64,000 nucleotides of DNA from Clostridium sp. 12(A). GTDB taxonomy: Bacteria > Bacillota > Clostridia > Lachnospirales > Lachnospiraceae. How positions within the stretch are numbered: the stretch's first letter is position 1; each line of letters opens with the position of its first letter. The stretch is taken from assembly GCA_000526575.1 (NCBI GenBank), contig JAGI01000002.1, forward strand, positions 1,426,001-1,490,000, given 5' to 3'. Below the pieces are notes generated by a model that had not been told where the DNA came from, did no database searches, and worked only from the letters and a program-made list of their open reading frames with translations. A program made the position numbers and the translations under genes. This document shows positions 8,796 through 17,160 of this stretch, piece by piece.

Positions 8796-9875
8796 TTACC
8801 GTTCCGTACAACTGATACATGGATCAATGGTAAGTATCAGTATGGGCACATCGGCCAGGGAACAGTTCTTTAAAGTTTCAAGCAGGGCCGGTACATTGGC
8901 AAAGGTAGGCGTTCTTACTCTGACCCGGTCAAGAAACTTTGTTCCGTTTGCTTTCACGTAATAAAGGACCTCTCCTCTAGGCTGTTCCAGACGGGTAAAA
9001 TACTCTCCCTTTGGACTTCCGGTCACCTTTACCTTGATGTCTCCTTCCGGCATAAGCCTGATGCACTGGCGAATCAAATCCATGGCCTGGAACATCTCTC
9101 CGATACGGACCCTGGTTCTTGCATAGCAATCGCCTTCTTCATCAATAATGGGCTTAAAGTCCAGTTTTCCGTAAGCCGCATAGCCCTGAGTCCTCATATC
9201 CATCTCGATGCCGCTCGCCCTTGCCATGGGACCTAATGCCCCAAGCTCAAAGGCAGCCTGCTTCGATAATTTACCAACGCCCCGTGTCCGCAGTTTTACC
9301 GTAGAATCATTGATAAATACGGCTGCGATTTCCTTAAGTTCCTTTTCCATACGGTCCAGGACTTCAAGGATTTTATGAAGGGTCTCTTTATTAATATCTT
9401 TTCTCACACCGCCAATATCACAGACAGAGAAAATAACTCTGCCGCCGGTGGTCTCTTCAAATACATCAAGAACCTCTTCCCTTAATTTCCAGGACTGCAT
9501 AAACAGACTTTCAAATCCAAAGGCATCCGCTAAGAGTCCCAGCCACATAAGATGGCTGTGGAGTCTGGAAAATTCTGCCCAGATGGTTCTTAAAAATTTA
9601 GCCCGATCGGGAATCTCTGCTCCCATAATACTTTCCACCGACATGCAATATCCCATGCCGTGCATAAAAGAACAGATTCCGCAGATTCGTTCTGCGACAA
9701 ATGTATACTGCTGAAAATCTCTTTTCTCTACCAGCTTTTCTAACCCTCTGTGAACATATCCGATTCTAGGAATCGCCTCCACCACCGTCTCATCCTCCAG
9801 AACCAGATCCAGATGAATGGGCTCGGGAAGGACGGGATGCTGGGGACCGAAAGGAACAATTGTCCTGTTTCCCAT
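8796..9875 (-). CDS. echE: Ech hydrogenase large (catalytic [NiFe]) subunit
   Basis: 359 residues, homologous to NuoD and to group 4 hydrogenase large subunits. The nickel-iron ligands are intact: RICGIC at residues 63-68 and DPCISCTER at 351-359. The protein ends exactly at this second motif, so there is no C-terminal extension for a maturation protease to remove, as known for EchE and CooH. GGAGGTTACTT precedes the ATG. Confidence 0.96.
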   Translation of the reverse strand: MGNRTIVPFGPQHPVLPEPIHLDLVLEDETVVEAIPRIGYVHRGLEKLVEKRDFQQYTFVAERICGICSFMHGMGYCMSVESIMGAEIPDRAKFLRTIWAEFSRLHSHLMWLGLLADAFGFESLFMQSWKLREEVLDVFEETTGGRVIFSVCDIGGVRKDINKETLHKILEVLDRMEKELKEIAAVFINDSTVKLRTRGVGKLSKQAAFELGALGPMARASGIEMDMRTQGYAAYGKLDFKPIIDEEGDCYARTRVRIGEMFQAMDLIRQCIRLMPEGDIKVKVTGSPKGEYFTRLEQPRGEVLYYVKANGTKFLDRVRVRTPTFANVPALLETLKNCSLADVPILILTIDPCISCTER

Positions 9876-9911
9876 AAGTAACCTCCAATCCGATGCGTGA
9901 GAGCATCTTTT

Positions 9912-10253
9912 TTACTCCTGTACACCAAATGGCGCTTTGACCGGAATCTTATAAAGGGAATTGTTATAATCCGGTGTGATTCCATTTATTTTTATTCCAA
10001 ACAATTCCTTGATCTCATTTTCGTATAAAAAGGAGTAAGGATAAATAATGCTGATGCTGTCAAGCTCTGCTTCCGTATCAATATGAAGCCTTAGATTCAC
10101 CAGTTCATAATTTAAATCAAAGGAATAGGTCAGCTCCATCTCTTCTTTATAGGTGCTGCTGATGGCAACGAGCCGGTATCCTGCATTTTTAAGTTTTAGA
10201 GTCTCCGTCAGAAGATCAGAAGCGGAAATCTCCTTTAAGGTTTCACTCGCCAT
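9912..10253 (-). CDS. echD: Ech hydrogenase subunit D (NuoC-like)
   Basis: 113 residues, shorter than complex I NuoC. It carries the family signature around SFLYENEIKELFGIKINGI, which resembles the YPAxxxEREIxDMFG region of 30-kDa subunits. It is thought to connect the large and small subunits to the membrane arm. AAGGAGGG precedes the ATG, and it lies between echC and echE as in characterised ech operons. Confidence 0.92.
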   Translation of the reverse strand: MASETLKEISASDLLTETLKLKNAGYRLVAISSTYKEEMELTYSFDLNYELVNLRLHIDTEAELDSISIIYPYSFLYENEIKELFGIKINGITPDYNNSLYKIPVKAPFGVQE

Positions 10254-10274
10254 ATTTTCCCTCCTTAGCCAGTT

Positions 10275-10709
10275 TTATTGCTTTTTTCCGGCCTTCTTTT
10301 TCTTTTCTCCCAGAATCTCAAGACCTTTTACCACGCCGTCTATAATGGATTCCGGACGGGCCGCACAGCCCGGTACGTATACATCCACTGGAATTACCTT
10401 ATCCACTCCACCTGCCACATTGTAGCACTCGGCAAAGATTCCTCCTGAGGTTGCACAAATTCCTACTGCTATGACCACCTTTGGATCAGGCATCTGTTCG
10501 TAAAGCTGCTTTACTACAGGAATATTCTGTTCATTAACACTTCCGGTAATTAAAAAAACATCGGCGTGCTTGGGATTTCCTGTGTTGATCATGCCAAAGC
10601 GCTCCACATCATATAAGGGAGTCAGACAGGCCAGCACCTCAATGTCGCATCCATTGCAGCTGGTGCCGTCATAATGCAAAATCCAGGGTGATTTTTTTAT
10701 TCCATCCAT
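10275..10709 (-). CDS. echC: Ech hydrogenase small subunit (NuoB-like)
   Basis: 144 residues from ATG 10709; the GGAGG box lies inside a longer in-frame extension, so the shorter start is chosen. The protein holds the proximal [4Fe-4S] cluster with Cys18, Cys21, Cys85 and Cys115 (motifs CNGCDIE, GICATSGG and PGCAARPE). It receives electrons from EchF and passes them to the [NiFe] centre in EchE. Confidence 0.95.
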   Translation of the reverse strand: MDGIKKSPWILHYDGTSCNGCDIEVLACLTPLYDVERFGMINTGNPKHADVFLITGSVNEQNIPVVKQLYEQMPDPKVVIAVGICATSGGIFAECYNVAGGVDKVIPVDVYVPGCAARPESIIDGVVKGLEILGEKKKKAGKKQ

Positions 10710-10755
10710 AGTATCCTCCATACCGCAAAATTTGGTTTCTTTTCATGAATCCCAG

Positions 10756-11613
10756 TTAAAAGTAGGAAAGGATCAAAAGATTAACCGTTCCCATAATTGC
10801 AGTTATGACCCAGGCTGATTTTAAGGCCTGCTGCCATTTGACCCGGGCAGAACCATTGTCTACGATTATTTCAAAAAGATAGACGACCAGACAGGCGATG
10901 ATTGCAAAAACACGGCTTATGGGTGCTGCTGTTGCAAAAAACACATAGACTAAAGTCAGGGAAATGATGACCTCATACCAGTGGGTCACCTCAATCACAG
11001 CTAAATCCTTGCCGGAATACTCCGTTGTGATTCCTTTAACAATCTCCTGATGTCCGTGATGGGACATGCTTAAATCAAAGGGCGATTTTCTTAACTTAAA
11101 GGTAAGGACAAATACAAGACCGATAAATACTCCGGGAAGATAAAGTATGGAGGGCTTCTCAGCCGCTACGATATCCCGGATGAAAAAGCTGTGCTCCGCA
11201 TAATATAAGCCGATACAGGTAAGAAGAACCATAGGCTCATAGGACATAATCTGCAAAAGTTCCCGTTCCGATCCTATGGTATTGTACGGGGAATTGGAAG
11301 CATAGCCGCCCAGCACAAAGAACACGGACCCAAGGGTCAGGGCAAAGATAGCTAAAAGGATATCTCCGCCGGATAACAGGATCAGGGTCGTAAATACAGC
11401 AAATACCAGTGACACGTAAACAAAGAAACGGTGCATGGAATTGACCTCTATGGATTCCTTTTCCGTCAGCTTTAATACATCATAAAAGGGTTGTAACAGG
11501 GGCGGCCCCTGCCTTCCCTGAAGTCTTGCGGATATGATACGGTCTACTCCCGTAAGAAGTCCGCCAACCAAAGGTGTGAATATAATAATTGCAATGATTT
11601 TAACAATGTTCAT
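10756..11613 (-). CDS. echB: Ech hydrogenase membrane subunit B (NuoH-like)
   Basis: 285 residues, mostly hydrophobic with about eight membrane segments. The conserved cytoplasmic loop GVDRIISARLQGRQGPPLLQ identifies the NuoH family, which anchors the soluble arm and forms the entry to the ion channel. The AGGAGG box lies inside the end of echA, and only one base separates the echA stop from the echB ATG. Confidence 0.95.
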   Translation of the reverse strand: MNIVKIIAIIIFTPLVGGLLTGVDRIISARLQGRQGPPLLQPFYDVLKLTEKESIEVNSMHRFFVYVSLVFAVFTTLILLSGGDILLAIFALTLGSVFFVLGGYASNSPYNTIGSERELLQIMSYEPMVLLTCIGLYYAEHSFFIRDIVAAEKPSILYLPGVFIGLVFVLTFKLRKSPFDLSMSHHGHQEIVKGITTEYSGKDLAVIEVTHWYEVIISLTLVYVFFATAAPISRVFAIIACLVVYLFEIIVDNGSARVKWQQALKSAWVITAIMGTVNLLILSYF

Positions 11614-11614
11614 A

Positions 11615-13522
11615 TTATGCCAACCCTCCTATCAACAGTATGACTCCCACTACCAGGATTGCTGTACACAGTGCGTTGCTTAAGAAGGTGAGTTTATGGG
11701 CTCCAAAGAATTCTTCCATATACCAGTTGCGCATCTCCACCTTTTGTTTTACGCCCATTGCTCCGTAAAACGTCTGGTTGTCTCCTGTGTTTTCTCCCGC
11801 CATATAAATGGGAACCTTTCTTCTCTTGTCATTCTTATAGATGGGGATAAAGCTGATGGGGAGCAGTATGAGCATGCTCAGCATACAAAGCATCAGCTTA
11901 ATGTCACTCGTCTCAATAGGAATCAGTGCTGTGGTTTTGTAGACTTCGGTAAGATACGGCTCCAGGGCATACCTTGAAACCAGAGGAAAGGTAAAGCAGG
12001 AAATCACCACCAGGACAGCCAAAACTGTAATGGGAAGTTCTTCATCTAAGGATAAATCGTGATGGTTCTTGTGGCCCATATTGACCTTGGATACCAGTTT
12101 GCCCATCCACTTAGCCCAATAAAACAAGGTCGCTGCACTTCCGTAAGCCAGGATAATAACAATGATTACATTATCGGAATCAATGAGGGCTTTCATGGCT
12201 ACCCATTTGGATACCAGCATTCCAAAGGGTGCAAGGAACATGCCTGCAATACCGATCATCATGTAGAATGCCAGCTTACTGGACACTCCCATTAACAGAT
12301 CCATATTTTCCACATTTCGGTTTCCGATCTGGTGTTCTGCAGATCCTACGGATATGAAAAGGAGGGATTTGGATACTGCGTGGAAGATTATAAGTAAAAT
12401 TGCTGCCCATAAGGATTCCTGGGTTCCGGCACTGGCACATATTACAATCAGTCCCAGGTTTGCAAGTGTGGAATAGGCAAGAATCTTCTTTCCGTCACTT
12501 TGGGATATAGCCATCAGCGAGCAGGCAAGGAATGTTACACCGCCGCCAAAGGTTACCACTCTGCCGACACTGGTAGGGCCTAATAAGGGGGCAAGCCGGA
12601 TAATTAAATAGACTCCAGCCTTAACCATGGTTGCGGAATGAAGCAGCGCAGAGGTAGGCGTCGGTGCCACCATAGCTCCAAGGAGCCAGGAGGAAAAGGG
12701 AAGCTGGGCAGATTTTGTCAGTGCTGCGATGGACAGAAGGAAGACCGGAATCATAATGACTGCATCCGGATTCTTCTGTATCAGCACGGAAAGCTCCAGG
12801 GTGTGATAGTACATGCCGATGAAAATAATGGCAGCTGCAAAGGCAACTCCGCCGCCTAAGTTAATGACAAGGGCACGTAGGGAATTGTTCTTTGCTTCTT
12901 CTGTCTGGGTATAGCCGATTAAAAGGAAAGAGCAAAGAGTCGTAATCTCCCAACAGAAATACATCCACACGAGATTATTGCTCAAAACGATTCCAAACAT
13001 GGCGGAAAGGAATAAAAACAGGATGGAGAAGAAAAAGCTTTTCCTTTCTTTGTATTCCTTGTGATGGTTATGATAATCCTTCATATATCCCACCGCATAA
13101 ATACAAATAAGGCTTCCCACCAGTCCGATTACCAAGGCCATAATCGCAGTCAGCTTATCAAAAACGATGGCTGTCTGAACGGTGATTCCTTCTTTAAACC
13201 CAAACTCAAAAACCAGAATTGCTGCTGTCTGCAGAAATGACAGAATAGAAATGACGTACTTTTTGTTACGGATACCAAGAGTAATAATGTAAGCAGCTAT
13301 GATAACTTCAGCTGCTACAATGATGAGATCAATTTCTTCTTCCCATGGACAAGCCATACGGATTCCGTCCTTAAAAAAGATTCCCACCACTGCCAGCGTC
13401 AGAAGGGCTGTTATGACAGCACTGATTCTGACTAACATACTTCTTGCTGCATCATGTTTAACCAAAAAAACAGCTAATGCAGCCAACATAGGAAACAACA
13501 GGAAAACAGTAATTGCAACCAT
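11615..13522 (-). CDS. echA: Ech hydrogenase ion-pumping membrane subunit A (NuoL-like)
   Basis: 635 residues with at least 14 predicted membrane segments. It belongs to the NuoL/MrpA antiporter-like family, with motifs such as WEITTLCSFLLIGY and HSATMVKAGVYLIIRLAPL, which contains the conserved channel Lys. It is the likely ion translocator powered by ferredoxin-dependent hydrogen formation. It is the first gene of the leftward operon; an AAGGTGATGA box lies five bases before the ATG. Confidence 0.95.
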   Translation of the reverse strand: MVAITVFLLFPMLAALAVFLVKHDAARSMLVRISAVITALLTLAVVGIFFKDGIRMACPWEEEIDLIIVAAEVIIAAYIITLGIRNKKYVISILSFLQTAAILVFEFGFKEGITVQTAIVFDKLTAIMALVIGLVGSLICIYAVGYMKDYHNHHKEYKERKSFFFSILFLFLSAMFGIVLSNNLVWMYFCWEITTLCSFLLIGYTQTEEAKNNSLRALVINLGGGVAFAAAIIFIGMYYHTLELSVLIQKNPDAVIMIPVFLLSIAALTKSAQLPFSSWLLGAMVAPTPTSALLHSATMVKAGVYLIIRLAPLLGPTSVGRVVTFGGGVTFLACSLMAISQSDGKKILAYSTLANLGLIVICASAGTQESLWAAILLIIFHAVSKSLLFISVGSAEHQIGNRNVENMDLLMGVSSKLAFYMMIGIAGMFLAPFGMLVSKWVAMKALIDSDNVIIVIILAYGSAATLFYWAKWMGKLVSKVNMGHKNHHDLSLDEELPITVLAVLVVISCFTFPLVSRYALEPYLTEVYKTTALIPIETSDIKLMLCMLSMLILLPISFIPIYKNDKRRKVPIYMAGENTGDNQTFYGAMGVKQKVEMRNWYMEEFFGAHKLTFLSNALCTAILVVGVILLIGGLA

Positions 13523-13559
13523 ACATTCATCACCTTATCTTTGTTTTATAGTATTTGCC

Positions 13560-13576
13560 AAAACAAGCCTTGTTTT
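13560..13576. promoter_or_regulatory. Palindrome in the ech operon 5' leader
   Basis: AAAACAAG-C-CTTGTTTT is a perfect 8-1-8 inverted repeat, 38-54 bases upstream of echA and downstream of the predicted promoter. It could be a repressor site or a weak RNA hairpin. No regulator is assigned. Confidence 0.4.
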
Positions 13577-13643
13577 CATCAATAAAGCTATTCAAATAGT
13601 ACAAACAAGCGATGTCAACCGCATTATCGATTTATATGTTCTC

Positions 13644-13671
13644 ATTCTATCACACTAAAATTTCTTGTCAA
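13644..13671 (-). promoter_or_regulatory. echA: Predicted promoter of the ech-hyp operon
   Basis: TTGACA (13671-13666) and TAGAAT (13649-13644) are spaced 16 bases apart on the minus strand, about 122 bases before the echA start. The predicted leader is ~115 bases. The rest of the gap to the pectate lyase gene (13680-14149) holds only the terminator at 13963-13992; a 92-codon open frame there runs through that terminator and is not credible. Confidence 0.65.
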
Positions 13672-13962
13672 TGTTTTATTATGTGTACATTTTACACAAA
13701 AGCTCTGTATTTGACAAATTTTTAACTAATTCTCATAAAAAAAATGAGAATGCAGAGATATGTACTAAAATAAATACAAGGACATGTTAACTTTTAGACA
13801 ATATAAGATCATATTTTTGCGTAAATTAGGATTGTACTTAAAAAAAGACAGAAAGTATAGGCATTGTTTCCTGCTTGGAGTGCCTGAAATAGCAAGAATT
13901 TGTACTGAAAAACGGGGCATAAAGGAGTTGTTTGCATTAATTTTTTTGGAGAACCGAAAAAG

Positions 13963-13992
13963 CAGCCTGAGAAATAAAATCTTCTCAGGCTG
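13963..13992 (-). terminator. Terminator downstream of the pectate lyase gene
   Basis: An 11-bp perfect stem (CAGCCTGAGAA with TTCTCAGGCTG) has an 8-base loop. A T run follows on both strands, so it can act in either direction. On the minus strand it lies 158 bases past the pectate lyase stop. Confidence 0.8.
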
Positions 13993-14149
13993 TTCTTTTT
14001 TATGGCTTCAGATGTTTTTATTGTTACTTTTCATACAATCTTCAGAGCAAAATAACCAGTAATTAAACCTTGAAAGAGAGTTTTCTAACGACTTTTTAAT
14101 TCCATTTTAAGGTTGAAACCAGTGATTCTAATGCGGATTCTCAGGGAAT

Positions 14150-15784
14150 TTATTTCACTCCCACAGATATAAGCTGGGTCTTATAATTCCTTATTTTAGA
14201 CATGAGCTCACTGTTTAAACCATAAGAAGTATCATCGGTTTCGTTATTAAACTTCCAGGTAAAATCACCTTGATTCATACGGCCGGCTTCCTTAGTTACG
14301 ATACCTTCTACTGCTGTTACATCGTCAATGTCTGCCTGATTAGCACCCAGATCTTTTAAGGTATCAAAATTATTATAGGAAGTATTTCCTGCCATGGTCT
14401 TATAGGTGGCTGGAACGATTTCACCTCGTTTGGAAGCTTCATAAGCATCAAAGGAGGTTTCATTTCCACTTGTTGTTCCATGGTTGGTATTGGCATAAAT
14501 AAGGCTGTCTGCCTGTTCTATCCTGTTATGATAAGCTTTTATTATTCCTCCGTTCTCACCGGAAAAGGTTCCTTTCCCCAGGGTATCTGTGCCCTGTAGA
14601 GAGCTCATCATTGGATATTTGCAATGCCTGAAATAGTTTTCCTCTACGAATGCAGAGCTTCCATTTGTCACACCAACTCCATATTTTGCGATACCATCAT
14701 AATAATTATTATAGATATGAACCGATGCCTGCCGGATTCTTGGGTGGCGGGAATCGGAATGATCATACCAGTTATGGTGATAGGTGACGAAAAATTCTTC
14801 AGAGTCCTTCATGCCGCAAAGAGAACACTTCCCGGAATCCCAGAAATGATTATAGGATACGGTGACATAGGTGGATGCATTTTTAACATCAATAGAACCA
14901 TCCCCCTTTGCCTGGTCCGCATCAGAACCTGCTGCTCCGTAGAAGATATCATTGTGATGAATCCATACATTGCAGTTACTCGTATCAAGGGAGATTCCAT
15001 CATCAGGAAACAGCATAATGCCTAAATTTCTGATCTCCAGATTCTTACAGTTTCTAACGAGAATGCCCCAGCCATATGCCGTTGCATCATCTCCTACGCC
15101 TTCTAAGGTCATGTTCATCTCTGTATAGGCTGATTTGCCTTTTACCTGAAGGTATCCACTGCTGTTTAGCTGGCCGGACATATCCTTTCCTGTAATTTGA
15201 CCAATAAAACGAATGATAAGAGGGGTCTTATCATAGCCCTTTTGACGCAGGGTCATAATCTCCCCAATTCCAGTTGCGGTCTGTTTTTTCCCAGAATTAT
15301 TTATGATGACATCAAGAGTTACGGTTTTTGCCGTTGCAGCCGTGATATATACAATCTGCGCCCCATTTTTTAAAGCTCCATTTTCCTCATAAGCGCCAGA
15401 CCCTGTCTGGGAGGGAGATTCCCCAGAAAAAGCAAATCCGGTCCTGCTGTTCGCTTTTACAGCGATTGGTTCAGAGACTATGGTTTCGCTGGAACCATTG
15501 GCAAAATTCACTTCCAGCTTAAAAGTGTATTGACCAGCAGAAAGCCCCAATGCATCCGCCCTGAAATACGAGGGATACTTACGAATCAGTGTATCATCGA
15601 TTTGCACGTAGGCCGGGTCGCCTGCTCCAGCAGATTTTACTAAAACCTGGTAAGATACCGCTTTGTCTACAGGCTTCCATTTCAGATATGCGCTTTCAAA
15701 CCAGCCTCCGCTCTCTGTCAGTGAAATACCCTCTGCCTTTGCAGAAATAGACGTTCCCGCGATTGTTTCCCATTTTTTCATCAT
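14150..15784 (-). CDS. Pectate lyase family 1 (PL1) protein without signal peptide
   Basis: 544 residues. Residues ~20-125 form a fibronectin/CBM-like beta domain. Residues ~135-480 form a parallel beta-helix of the PL1 family, with NVWIHHNDIFYG, SYNHFWDSG and the catalytic-loop motif SRHPRIR. PL1 enzymes cleave polygalacturonate by calcium-dependent beta-elimination. The N-terminus MMKKWETIAGT is hydrophilic with no signal peptide, odd for an enzyme whose substrate is outside the cell. AAAGGT lies upstream of the start. It is monocistronic, with its own terminator. Confidence 0.9.
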   Translation of the reverse strand: MMKKWETIAGTSISAKAEGISLTESGGWFESAYLKWKPVDKAVSYQVLVKSAGAGDPAYVQIDDTLIRKYPSYFRADALGLSAGQYTFKLEVNFANGSSETIVSEPIAVKANSRTGFAFSGESPSQTGSGAYEENGALKNGAQIVYITAATAKTVTLDVIINNSGKKQTATGIGEIMTLRQKGYDKTPLIIRFIGQITGKDMSGQLNSSGYLQVKGKSAYTEMNMTLEGVGDDATAYGWGILVRNCKNLEIRNLGIMLFPDDGISLDTSNCNVWIHHNDIFYGAAGSDADQAKGDGSIDVKNASTYVTVSYNHFWDSGKCSLCGMKDSEEFFVTYHHNWYDHSDSRHPRIRQASVHIYNNYYDGIAKYGVGVTNGSSAFVEENYFRHCKYPMMSSLQGTDTLGKGTFSGENGGIIKAYHNRIEQADSLIYANTNHGTTSGNETSFDAYEASKRGEIVPATYKTMAGNTSYNNFDTLKDLGANQADIDDVTAVEGIVTKEAGRMNQGDFTWKFNNETDDTSYGLNSELMSKIRNYKTQLISVGVK

Positions 15785-15907
15785 ATATCTTTACCTTTCT
15801 AAAAAAAATTATAGGATTTAGAGCCTACGCTACCACTATATTATCGTTTCCACAGATTCGTTCATGGGAGCTGTTTGTCCTTAAAATCACATCTATCATC
15901 CGGTAAT

Positions 15908-15949
15908 TAAAAAAACAGTCAGGGAAGCGCTCTTTTTCAAAGGCTGTTT
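15908..15949 (-). terminator. Probable terminator of the Crp/Fnr gene
   Basis: An 8-bp stem (AAACAGTC with GGCTGTTT, one G-T pair) is followed on the minus strand by seven T. It begins 32 bases past the stop of the regulator. The loop is long (21 bases), so strength is uncertain. Confidence 0.5.
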
Positions 15950-15980
15950 CAATTTTAAAAATCGCTTACTGCGTCATTTG

Positions 15981-16718
15981 CTATTTAAGAAAGCTTTGAT
16001 CGTGTATGTGAATCTTCCTTCCTTCATAGGATAGAATTCCTTCCTGCTGCATTCTTGATAGTTCACGGGATAAGGCACTTCGATCCACACAAAGAAATTC
16101 AGCCAGTTCATTTCTCCGGAATGGAAGTTCAATCCTTCCTTCCCTGCTCCCTGTTTGCAGCTGCAGATAAACCTTTAACTTATCCCGCAGCCGCTTTTGA
16201 GCCAGAATGCGTACCTTATCATTTAAAAATCTGGCTTTGTCTGCAAATTCCCGAAGGAGATTGGTGGATACCCGCATTTTAAAGGGACAGGTTCCACCTT
16301 CCATGGAAAACAATGAGGCGAAGTCCAGAAAAAGGATCTCACAGTCCGTTACCGCCCAGATCTGCATAGAGCTGTCTGCGGATTTTGAGCAGGCAAGGTC
16401 TTCTCCAAACATATCCCCACAGGAACAGTGGTTGATATTGATCTGACTTCCATTTTCACTGTATAAGGTCAGCTCTGCAGTTCCTTTTAATACAACCCCG
16501 GCAAGGTTTTCCCGGTCACTGACCTGTAATATCATACTGCCCTTTGAAAATGTCTTATGTCTGGCCCGCAGACAGCATAACACTGCCGTGTATTTAGATT
16601 CCGGAATTCCTTCAAAACAGCTGCACTCCTTTAAAACATGAGAAAACTGCCTTACTTCATCCTCTGAAACGGCTCCATAAAAACTGCCAAATGTTCCCCC
16701 CCATCTGGTTTCCTTCAT
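15981..16718 (-). CDS. Crp/Fnr-family transcriptional regulator
   Basis: 245 residues from ATG 16718, which has GGAGGTAAAT directly upstream. Residues ~25-145 form a cyclic-nucleotide-binding-like sensory domain. Residues ~160-240 form the winged HTH, with ELAEFLCVDRSALSRELSRM as recognition region. The sensory part has many Cys (CSCFEG, LCCLRA, HCSCGDMFGED, GGTCPFK), which suggests a metal, Fe-S or redox ligand rather than cAMP, but this is inference. Its promoter carries a perfect palindrome that may be its own binding site. Confidence 0.9.
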   Translation of the reverse strand: MKETRWGGTFGSFYGAVSEDEVRQFSHVLKECSCFEGIPESKYTAVLCCLRARHKTFSKGSMILQVSDRENLAGVVLKGTAELTLYSENGSQININHCSCGDMFGEDLACSKSADSSMQIWAVTDCEILFLDFASLFSMEGGTCPFKMRVSTNLLREFADKARFLNDKVRILAQKRLRDKLKVYLQLQTGSREGRIELPFRRNELAEFLCVDRSALSRELSRMQQEGILSYEGRKIHIHDQSFLK

Positions 16719-16768
16719 ATTTACCTCCAAGCTGCTATTGCAACCGACATTTCTGAACGAATTACACT

Positions 16769-16786
16769 TTAGTTAGATATAACTAA
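16769..16786. promoter_or_regulatory. Palindromic operator candidate at the Crp/Fnr gene
   Basis: TTAGTTA-GATA-TAACTAA is a perfect 7-4-7 inverted repeat. It starts where transcription of the Crp/Fnr gene should begin, just after the -10 box. The 18-base size and N4 centre match Crp/Fnr-type sites, which suggests autorepression. Confidence 0.55.
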
Positions 16787-16791
16787 CTTTC

Positions 16792-16821
16792 ATTATATAA
16801 CAGGAACCATACGGGAGTCAA
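16792..16821 (-). promoter_or_regulatory. Promoter of the Crp/Fnr gene
   Basis: TTGACT (16821-16816) and TATAAT (16797-16792) on the minus strand are spaced 18 bases apart, 73 bases before the start codon. Confidence 0.65.
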
Positions 16822-16852
16822 TGTGGGATTTCCCTAAGGAAACTTTATGATA

Positions 16853-16897
16853 AAAAAGATACCAGAAGGCCTTTTGGGACACTTCTGATATCTTTTT
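16853..16897 (-). terminator. Terminator of the small basic protein gene
   Basis: A 16-bp stem with one mismatch (16853-16868 with 16882-16897) has a 13-base loop. It is followed on the minus strand by TTTTTTATC. It starts 14 bases past the stop codon of the 44-residue gene, which supports that gene as a real transcript end. Confidence 0.85.
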
Positions 16898-16910
16898 GGG
16901 GGAATAAAGC

Positions 16911-17045
16911 TTATACATCATTATGCTCAATAGACTTTCTTTTGGCATTTTTGTTCTTGTTTTGATTCTCTCTTGTAATGGGTGTTTGTCCGTTGCATTT
17001 TTCCATTCTGGCCTTTTTGTTATCTGGCTGACTGTCTTTTGGCAT
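16911..17045 (-). CDS. Small, strongly basic 44-residue protein of unknown function
   Basis: 44 codons from ATG 17045 to TAA 16911. A strong AGGAGG box lies five bases before the ATG, and a good terminator follows the stop, so this is very likely a real gene despite its size. The protein is entirely hydrophilic, rich in Lys, Asn, Arg and Gln (MPKDSQPDNKKARMEKC, then a basic tail with NQNKNKNAKRKS), and has one Cys. No membrane segment or known domain is seen. Its composition is like that of small acid-soluble spore proteins, but I cannot assign a family. It follows the ferritin-like gene by 115 bases. Confidence 0.7.
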   Translation of the reverse strand: MPKDSQPDNKKARMEKCNGQTPITRENQNKNKNAKRKSIEHNDV

Positions 17046-17160
17046 AGGTACCTCCTGAATGTTTTTCTTTTTATTGTGCTGTTTTCTACCGTATTTTATG
17101 TATACAGGGCTGTAAAAAAAGCCCTGCTATGTGCATGCATTACGCATCAATCTGGCTTCC

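Noticed and set aside
13784-14062. A 92-codon plus-strand open frame between the ech operon and the pectate lyase gene
   Set aside because: Only a weak ribosome site, unusual composition, no recognisable family, and it runs straight through the strong terminator at 13963-13992.
17105-17126. Hairpin CAGGGCT/AGCCCTG between the ferritin-like and small-protein genes as a terminator
   Set aside because: The stem is only seven pairs, and the U tract is in the loop instead of after the stem.
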